Below the pieces are notes generated by a model, which saw only the letters and a program-made list of their open reading frames with translations, was not told the DNA's origin and did not search any database. The position numbers were made by a program, and so were the translations under genes. Of a stretch of 11,371 nt of DNA, positions 6,016-11,371 are shown in pieces (position 1 is the first letter of the stretch; each line of letters begins with the position of its first letter). The DNA comes from Megamonas sp. UBA1792 (GTDB taxonomy: Bacteria > Bacillota_C > Negativicutes > Selenomonadales > Selenomonadaceae). The stretch is taken from assembly GCA_002315155.1 (NCBI GenBank), contig DCFY01000118.1, positions 1 to 11,371 of the forward strand. The letters are read 5' to 3'.

Positions 6016-9000
6016 ATGCTAAAAGATATTGAGATTCGCTCAGTGGCCAATGATGCTGCGTATACACGTGGGTGTAAGTATTATGAAAATGGTGCAGTCG
6101 GGGCGATATCTAAAACGGATTTGGATGTTTTAAGCTATCGTGCGGTTGTACATGGAAGTGAATCCTATGAAGTAAGCACAGTTTTGTCAAAAAACGGTGA
6201 CTGTATCGATGAGTATGCCTGTGACTGTCCGGCAGCGATGCTTTACTCAGGAGCTTGCAAGCATGTGGTAGCACTCCTGAAAGCTATTCAGAATTCGCAG
6301 AGCGAGAACATGGCAAGCGATCAGAGGCTGGGCGAAGGCGGGCGGCTGTTCTCCTTCTTTTCCGATGCGATATTGGACAAAGGCGCAGAACGGCAGCCAC
6401 TTACACTTATACCAAAACTTTGTGTGAGCCGCGAGTACAGTAATACAACGTGCTGGCTGGAACTTCGTATTGGCAGGGAAAAAGAGTATGTAGTTCGCAA
6501 CATTAAGGCCCTTATCACTTGTATGATGGGAAGCAGCGAGCTTGCTTTTGGCAAGGCACTTACAATAGACAGCAGATTGGATAAATTTGCGGAAGGAACG
6601 TCACAGGAAGTATGGGAATTGCTTCGTATGGCTTATGATGATGAGTCGAGCATAGCTTCGTATAGTACATATTTTCGTTCATCATACGGAACGCAGACAA
6701 GTATTTTTGAACAGAAGCGTTTCAAGCTGTCACGCAGCAATTTGCAAAAATTCTTTAATATTATGGGTGAGCAAAAATTTGTACTGGTGCTCAATGAATT
6801 TCAGGAGAGAAAGGTTTCTATTGCAAAAGGACGTCCACCAATCGCACTGCAGGTAGATGATCATGCGCTGAGTGGCAGAATTGCACTGCAGGCGGAGGGT
6901 CTTATCGTATTGGATGCTTCCTACAGTCATTTTCTCATGAATGATATTATCTATGAAGTCGATGAAGAATTTTCGCAGTACGCAAAACCACTCATCCAAT
7001 CCTTTCAAAACTCGAAGTATTTGAAGATTGAGCCGAAGCGTATGGGTGATTTTTTTAGTACGGTCATGCCGGAAATTGAAAAAATTGCAAATGTAAAGGT
7101 TGCACCATCTTTTTTGAATCGATTTGAGATTATGCCGCTTACGGCTTCAATCTATTTTGATTATTTTCGTGATGGTATCGCAGCAAAGACGATTTTTCGC
7201 TATGCTGATGTTGCATTCAATCCGATTACAGAAGCTCCTCCGGAAAAAAACAAGAGTGAAAAGCTCCTTATCCGGGATGCAATTACAGAACGCCAGATTC
7301 TGCGATTTTTTAAGCAGTATGCATTTCGGGAGGAGAAAGATCAGCTTGTACAGGATGATGAGGCTCGCAGCTATGATTTTCTTACGGAAGCATTACCGAA
7401 GCTTACGGAGATTGCAGATATATACTATTCAGAGTCTTTCCGTCGTCGACCAGTACAACAAATGGCAAAGGTTACAGCTGGCGTAAGTGTGAATGATGAG
7501 AATATGTTAGAGGTTTCTCTGGAAAATCAGGATTTTAATATGAATGAGCTTTTGGATATTCTTTCATCGTATCGCCTGAAGCGGCGTTACCATCGTTTAA
7601 AGGATGGTACATTTATTTCGCTTGAGGAACAGCAGCTCGGTGGATTGGCGGATTTTGTGGAAAATGCTGGTATCAAAGCGGATAACTCGAATGTTGTTGA
7701 ACTTCCGCTGGCCAAGGCTGTTTATATCGATACGCTTGCGCGTGAGGAAGATGGCTTGCGGCTTGAACGTAATAAGGCCTTCAAACAGGTGGTCCGTGAT
7801 CTGAAAAATCCAGTGGACAGTGATATTCCTGTACCAAAGGAACTTGTACGTGTACTGCGTGATTATCAGGTGACTGGATTTTGCTGGCTGTCGACACTGG
7901 CACATTATGGGCTTGGCGGTATTCTTGCAGATGATATGGGACTAGGAAAGACACTGCAGGTTTTGACTTTTTTGCTGTCCCAGCAAAAAGACGGAGCTGC
8001 GCCGTCACTTGTTGTTGCTCCGACATCACTCATGTACAATTGGCTGGATGAAGTACAACATTTTGTGCCAAGTTTGAAGGCTGTCGTTGTTGCCGGAACA
8101 AAGCAGGAACGGCGGGAAATATTGGAAACAACGAAGCAGGTAGATCTTGTTATTACGACGTATAATATGTTGAAACGTGATATCGATATTTACGAACAGC
8201 ATCATTTTCGCTATTGTTTTCTTGATGAAGCGCAGCATATAAAGAATCCGGGGACACAAAATGCCAAGGCGGTAAAACGACTCAAAACATCGGGGTATTT
8301 TGCTCTGACGGGGACACCAATTGAAAATACGCTTACCGAGCTCTGGTCGATCTTTGATTTCCTTATGCCGGGATATCTTTCCTCACATAAAAATTTCAAA
8401 CAGCGCTTTGAAACGCCGATTGTTCGTGCGAAGGACAAGCATGCGTTGACCGATCTTAACCGTCATATTGCGCCGTTTATATTGCGTCGCATGAAAACAG
8501 ATGTGTTAAAGGAACTGCCGGATAAAGTCGAAGGCAAGATGTTAAATGAAATGACAGCAAAGCAGGCCAAGGTGTACATGTCCTATCTTGTTCAGGCGAA
8601 GAAAGAGTTCAAGCAGGAGCTTGCAGCACATGGCTTTGCCAAAAGTCATATCAAGATATTGGCTATTCTTACAAGGCTTCGCCAGATTTGCTGCCATCCA
8701 TCTCTGTTTCTCGAAAACTATACAGGCGGCAGCGGTAAGCTCGATATGCTGGAGGAAGTTGTAGCTGATGCCCGTGAAGCAGGTCATCGTATGCTGATCT
8801 TCTCGCAGTTCACAACGATGCTGCACCTTATTGGTGATAAACTGAAAAATATGGGGATTCCCTATAAATATCTTGATGGACAAACACCGGCAATGGAACG
8901 TGTGCGACTTGTAAAAGAATTTAATGTTGGGACGCAGCCGGTATTTCTTATCTCGCTCAAAGCGGGTGGCACAGGGCTTAATCTTACCGGTGCAGATATG

Positions 9001-9240
9001 GTCATTCACTACGATCCGTGGTGGAATCCGGCGGTGGAAGATCAGGCAACGGATCGTGCCTACCGTCTTGGACAGAAAAAAAATGTTCAGGTATTGAAAT
9101 TTATTACTAAAGATACAATTGAGGAGAAGATTTTCCAGCTGCAGCAAAAGAAAAAGGCACTTATTGATCAGATGATTCAGCCAGGGGGGAATTTTTTATC
9201 GAAGTTGTCGGAAGATGAAATACGGAATTTGTTTATATGA
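6016..9240 (+). CDS. SWIM zinc-finger, SNF2-family DNA-dependent ATPase/helicase
   Basis: This 1074-aa Swi2/Snf2 protein has three parts. A SWIM zinc finger (CxC-x9-CxH: Cys69, Cys71, Cys81, His83) lies at the N-terminus. A long middle region (about 130-590) resembles the bacterial SNF2-associated domain. The C-terminal two-lobed ATPase carries ADDMGLGKT (Walker A, Gly642-Thr646), DEAQ (737-740), the ALTGTPIENTLTELWSI motif III region, SLKAGGTGLNLTGAD motif V and QATDRAYRLGQ (1010-1020, motif VI). All key residues are intact. The family translocates on double-stranded DNA and remodels protein-DNA complexes such as stalled RNA polymerase or repair intermediates; the specific role is not known from sequence. 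dinB follows after 17 bp, probably in the same transcript. It is longer than RapA-type relatives only because of the N-terminal modules. Confidence 0.92.
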   Translation: MLKDIEIRSVANDAAYTRGCKYYENGAVGAISKTDLDVLSYRAVVHGSESYEVSTVLSKNGDCIDEYACDCPAAMLYSGACKHVVALLKAIQNSQSENMASDQRLGEGGRLFSFFSDAILDKGAERQPLTLIPKLCVSREYSNTTCWLELRIGREKEYVVRNIKALITCMMGSSELAFGKALTIDSRLDKFAEGTSQEVWELLRMAYDDESSIASYSTYFRSSYGTQTSIFEQKRFKLSRSNLQKFFNIMGEQKFVLVLNEFQERKVSIAKGRPPIALQVDDHALSGRIALQAEGLIVLDASYSHFLMNDIIYEVDEEFSQYAKPLIQSFQNSKYLKIEPKRMGDFFSTVMPEIEKIANVKVAPSFLNRFEIMPLTASIYFDYFRDGIAAKTIFRYADVAFNPITEAPPEKNKSEKLLIRDAITERQILRFFKQYAFREEKDQLVQDDEARSYDFLTEALPKLTEIADIYYSESFRRRPVQQMAKVTAGVSVNDENMLEVSLENQDFNMNELLDILSSYRLKRRYHRLKDGTFISLEEQQLGGLADFVENAGIKADNSNVVELPLAKAVYIDTLAREEDGLRLERNKAFKQVVRDLKNPVDSDIPVPKELVRVLRDYQVTGFCWLSTLAHYGLGGILADDMGLGKTLQVLTFLLSQQKDGAAPSLVVAPTSLMYNWLDEVQHFVPSLKAVVVAGTKQERREILETTKQVDLVITTYNMLKRDIDIYEQHHFRYCFLDEAQHIKNPGTQNAKAVKRLKTSGYFALTGTPIENTLTELWSIFDFLMPGYLSSHKNFKQRFETPIVRAKDKHALTDLNRHIAPFILRRMKTDVLKELPDKVEGKMLNEMTAKQAKVYMSYLVQAKKEFKQELAAHGFAKSHIKILAILTRLRQICCHPSLFLENYTGGSGKLDMLEEVVADAREAGHRMLIFSQFTTMLHLIGDKLKNMGIPYKYLDGQTPAMERVRLVKEFNVGTQPVFLISLKAGGTGLNLTGADMVIHYDPWWNPAVEDQATDRAYRLGQKKNVQVLKFITKDTIEEKIFQLQQKKKALIDQMIQPGGNFLSKLSEDEIRNLFI

Positions 9241-9257
9241 AGTAAGGAAGTGGCAAT

Positions 9258-10418
9258 ATGGAGCGCTGGATTATGCATGTGGATATGGATGCTTTTTTTG
9301 CCTCGGTCGAGCAACGTGACCATGAGGAATATCGCGGAAAGCCATTAATTGTAGGCGGATTATCAACACGAGGGGTTGTGTCCACATGCTCCTACGAAGC
9401 ACGGCACTTCGGAGTACACTCGGCAATGGCAATGAGTGAAGCTCGTCGTCGCTGCCCAAAAGGGATATTTGTTACAGGTGACCATGAGCACTATCAAGAG
9501 GTATCGATGCAGATATTTTCGATCTTTGCCCGATTCTCACCGTGTATCGAGCCACTCTCTATTGATGAAGCTTTTCTTGATATCACGGGGATGGAACACC
9601 TCATGAAAGATCGGCTGAGCTATGCGATGAAACTAAAAAATGCGATACAGTCAGAGGTTGGACTTATAGCCTCTGTCGGTATCGCACCCAATAAATTTAT
9701 CGCTAAGCTGGCCTCGGATCTTAAAAAACCGGATGGTCTTGTGATTGTTGAAAAAGATAAGATACAGCAGACACTGGCGAATCTGCCGATTTGCCGCATA
9801 TGGGGTGTTGGAAAAAAAACAGGGGAAAAACTCAGCGCTCTTGGATATGAAACGATTGGTCAGGTTGCTGTAGCTGATGTTCATAAACTAGAAGCCTTTT
9901 TGGGATTAAAAACAGCAATTCAGCTAGTCGATCTGGCAAATGGCCGCGATGAGCGTGAAGTTGAGACAAGCCGGGAAGCACAGTCTGTAGGAAAAGAAAT
10001 CACCTTTGAAAAAGATCTGCTCACAAAGGCTCAGGCGGAAAAACAACTTTTGGCACTGGCTGAAAAAGTTGGCTGGCGTCTCAGAAAAATCGGTATAAAG
10101 GCGCGAACGGTTAATATCAAAGTGCGTACAGCGTCTTTTCACACGTTTACACGCAGCAGGACGCTCCTGGAACCGTCAAACTACGATGAGGTGCTTTATC
10201 GTACAGCTGTCGATCTTTTTCATGGAATCAGCTTAAAGGAGAGCATTCGTCTCCTTGGTATCAGTGGCAGCAATCTGTCGGAAAATATACAAGCCTCGCT
10301 TTTTAATGAAGATAAAAAGCAGAAGGAACTCTACAGCACAATTGACGGGCTGAAGGCACGTTTTGGCGAGGCGATTATTACGAAGGCGCATCTCCTTGCG
10401 GAAGATAAAGAAAAGTGA
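9258..10418 (+). CDS. dinB: DNA polymerase IV, Y-family translesion polymerase
   Basis: This 386-aa protein is full length for Pol IV. The catalytic palm has HVDMDAFFASVEQ (7-19; Asp9 as metal ligand, Phe14 as steric gate) and LSIDEAFLD (100-108; Asp103 and Glu104). The fingers motif SYEARHFGV (45-53), the SVGIAPNKFIAKLASDLKKPDG segment and the thumb helix-hairpin-helix (IWGVGKKTGEKLSALG) are all present. A little-finger domain follows. Near the C-terminus QASLF (345-349) fits the beta-clamp binding consensus. AAGGAAG lies 7 nt before the ATG. The 17-bp gap from the SNF2 gene, without terminator or promoter, suggests co-transcription. No LexA-type operator (GAAC-N4-GTTC) is seen before the operon, so SOS control is not supported here. 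Two overlapping hairpins follow the stop codon. Confidence 0.95.
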   Translation: MERWIMHVDMDAFFASVEQRDHEEYRGKPLIVGGLSTRGVVSTCSYEARHFGVHSAMAMSEARRRCPKGIFVTGDHEHYQEVSMQIFSIFARFSPCIEPLSIDEAFLDITGMEHLMKDRLSYAMKLKNAIQSEVGLIASVGIAPNKFIAKLASDLKKPDGLVIVEKDKIQQTLANLPICRIWGVGKKTGEKLSALGYETIGQVAVADVHKLEAFLGLKTAIQLVDLANGRDEREVETSREAQSVGKEITFEKDLLTKAQAEKQLLALAEKVGWRLRKIGIKARTVNIKVRTASFHTFTRSRTLLEPSNYDEVLYRTAVDLFHGISLKESIRLLGISGSNLSENIQASLFNEDKKQKELYSTIDGLKARFGEAIITKAHLLAEDKEK

Positions 10419-10425
10419 AATATGG

Positions 10426-10464
10426 TTTGGGCAAACGAAAAGGATCTGCCCAAAAGCAGATCCT
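10426..10464 (+). terminator. Two mutually exclusive hairpins after dinB, possible weak terminator
   Basis: AGGATCTGC (10441-10449) pairs perfectly with GCAGATCCT (10456-10464). TTTGGGCA (10426-10433) pairs perfectly with TGCCCAAA (10447-10454). The two share bases 10447-10449 and cannot form together. The plus-strand 3' flank is CTCTTC, a poor U tract, so termination may be partial; the minus strand would have a better U run. This arrangement resembles terminator/anti-terminator pairs, but a regulatory role is only inferred. Confidence 0.5.
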
Positions 10465-10467
10465 CTT

Positions 10468-10664
10468 CAAAGATGGTGTCCGAAATGCCGTAGTCTTTCT
10501 ATGCCTAAGACCTGCAGCTCGCAGGTGGGTACCCTAAGTCGTGATTTTGCTATTCGTTCAAAGACGATTCAGCAGCCACAAAAGCAAATCAGGTTCCCGT
10601 ATAAAAAAAGTAGGTTAGACATATGTAAAAGCTTACGTACATTCTAGGCAAGCCCATCTCCTTG
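10468..10664 (+). ncRNA. Candidate structured RNA or leader of about 200 nt, family unknown
   Basis: This segment between dinB and the DUF3846 gene folds with paired ends. AGATGG (10471-10476) pairs with CCATCT (10654-10659), and TGCC-G-TAG (10486-10493) pairs with CTAGGCA (10644-10650). Inside are ACCTGC/GCAGGT (10510-10526), GGGTACC (10527-10533) with GGTTCCC (10592-10598, one mismatch), TGATTTTGCT (10542-10551) with AGCAAATCA (10583-10591, one bulge), a TCGT/ACGA apical hairpin (10554-10567) and ATGTA/TACAT (10623-10642). No convincing promoter lies directly before it, so it may be transcribed with dinB or be a leader for the next gene. A closed rod with a wide internal bubble is reminiscent of 6S RNA, but I cannot identify it. 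No protein gene is credible in 10419-10789. Confidence 0.4.
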
Positions 10665-10789
10665 AAGCTATGATACCATAAAAAGCAAGGTTTCGCAAGC
10701 AGTTCTTCGTGTATCTGTCGGTAGTAAAGCAGCTGACAGAAGCAGATAAAATTCAGAGGGAAAAAAGAGAATGGAAAAAGGAGTTTATT

Positions 10790-11371
10790 ATGGAAAAAAA
10801 CACAATGAATGCGATTCTGATGAAGCCGGGAAAGGAACCAGTAATCTATGCACTGCCGGCGGAAGGAACAATGCATGAAGAAGCCATTTGTGATCTTCTT
10901 GAAGGGAACTATGGTGCGACGGAGTTCTTTCCAATCAGCGAAGATGTGTCGTTGTTTATCCTTACGAATGATCTGAGCGTAGCGCTTGGTCTTAAGGCAA
11001 ATCGTCGTTTCCCAGGTAAGGACAAAGAACAAATTATCTTTGGTAATGCAATTTTTATTGCAGCCTATAATGGCAAAAGCAAAAAGGAAGGCACGATTAC
11101 GATGCCGGAAGAACTCTGTACGATGTTTATCGAGCAGATCAGAAAAAATTTTGCAGCATGTGACGGTACAGAAAAACCGCGCTCCATTGATGAAGTATAC
11201 TATGAAGATCAGGATGGAGATTCAGACCGTGCCTTCAAGTGGAGTGAAATCGATCGCCCGGCAAAACTTGGCCCGGCAATTGTTGCCGGGCGTGTGAAGT
11301 TCTATGATGTTAAAAATAAGGAAATCATGGAAATTAACGGACGATTTTTCAAACAGATTGATATATATACA
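10790..11371 (+). CDS. DUF3846-type protein, 3' end beyond the window
   Basis: The open frame runs from ATG 10790 to the window end (194 residues, no stop), with AAGGAG 6 nt before the start. Residues 7-95 resemble DUF3846: NAILMKPGKEP, then a region ending in DLLEGNYGATEFFPISEDV, then LFILTNDLSVALGLKANRRFPG and IFGNAIFIAAYNG (the family pattern is a Gly/Leu..NR segment followed by an I.G..fi strand). The rest (about 96-194) is acidic, with EDQDGDSDRAFKWSE, and is not assigned. DUF3846 proteins often occur on phages, plasmids and other mobile elements, and their function is unknown. The family call rests on motif memory and could be wrong; the coding call is strong. Confidence 0.7.
   Translation, partial: MEKNTMNAILMKPGKEPVIYALPAEGTMHEEAICDLLEGNYGATEFFPISEDVSLFILTNDLSVALGLKANRRFPGKDKEQIIFGNAIFIAAYNGKSKKEGTITMPEELCTMFIEQIRKNFAACDGTEKPRSIDEVYYEDQDGDSDRAFKWSEIDRPAKLGPAIVAGRVKFYDVKNKEIMEINGRFFKQIDIYT
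11256..11291. repeat. Triple GCCCGGCAA repeat with hairpin inside a coding region
   Basis: GCCCGGCAA occurs directly at 11256-11264 and 11271-11279, and inverted (TTGCCGGGC) at 11283-11291. The last two form a perfect 9-bp stem with a TTG loop inside the DUF3846 coding sequence, encoding RPAKLGPAIVAG. No T run follows, so it is not a normal terminator. Confidence 0.6.

Noticed and set aside
8542..9147. Long 201-aa minus-strand open frame
   Set aside because: It is antisense to the conserved helicase motifs IV-VI of the SNF2 gene and shows no domain, no ribosome site and no codon bias of its own.
10363..10647. 94-aa plus-strand open frame running from dinB into the intergenic region
   Set aside because: It starts inside dinB in another frame, lacks a Shine-Dalgarno site, and covers the region better explained by hairpins and folded RNA.
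10771..10878. Small ORF starting MEKGVYYGKK just before the DUF3846 start
   Set aside because: It is out of frame with and overlaps the well-supported ATG at 10790; its own ribosome site is poorer and the sequence looks random.
10589..11032. 147-aa minus-strand open frame
   Set aside because: It overlaps the DUF3846 coding region in antisense, has a Phe/Cys/His-rich implausible composition, and has no recognisable motif.
5020..11291. Repeated TGCCGG/CCGGCA hexamers as a possible DNA uptake motif
   Set aside because: Most copies fall on Pro or Ala-Gly codons that this genome favours (CCG, GCC GG), with no longer shared consensus.

Overview
The window is a piece of a low-to-mid-40s %GC (judged by eye) bacterial chromosome. 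It carries ordinary chromosomal genes, no complete mobile element, no rRNA or tRNA and no CRISPR array. A family 9 LPS heptosyltransferase implies an outer membrane, while the strong Shine-Dalgarno sites, sigma-A/sigma-70 type promoters and Firmicutes-like proteins point to a diderm Firmicute (Negativicutes/Selenomonadales type). That placement is inference from gene content, not a proven assignment.

Layout. Bases 1-112 are low-complexity sequence that looks like an unreliable contig end. They interrupt the 5' part of a PAS-domain sensory gene (134-745, +), which ends at a good intrinsic terminator. A minus-strand M20-family amidohydrolase (1000-2307, TTG start) faces it and has its own terminator. 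Divergent from the hydrolase is a translationally coupled pair of membrane proteins, DUF3100 (2510-3316) and a small five-helix partner (3313-3759), behind an exact-consensus promoter. The pair ends at an unusual palindrome-within-palindrome (3881-3994). This also terminates a convergent 133-aa protein of unknown function (4025-4426, -).

A stand-alone promoter at 4519-4547 and a bidirectional terminator at 4680-4711 bracket about 160 nt without a substantial ORF, a candidate small RNA. The terminator is shared with the minus-strand heptosyltransferase (4727-5782). The second half is a likely operon of a large SWIM-SNF2 helicase (6016-9240) and DNA polymerase IV/DinB (9258-10418). It is followed by a 371-bp stretch with alternative hairpins and a candidate folded RNA of about 200 nt, then the start of a DUF3846-type protein (10790 to the window end).

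How the genes may work together. The M20 hydrolase plus the two-subunit DUF3100 membrane pair resembles an import-and-cleave module for an amide- or peptide-conjugated compound; this is the best candidate for a poorly described system here. SNF2 and DinB are both DNA-transaction proteins and are probably co-transcribed. The most interesting non-coding signals are the nested palindrome, the two candidate structured RNAs, and a consensus promoter with a roughly 100-nt leader.
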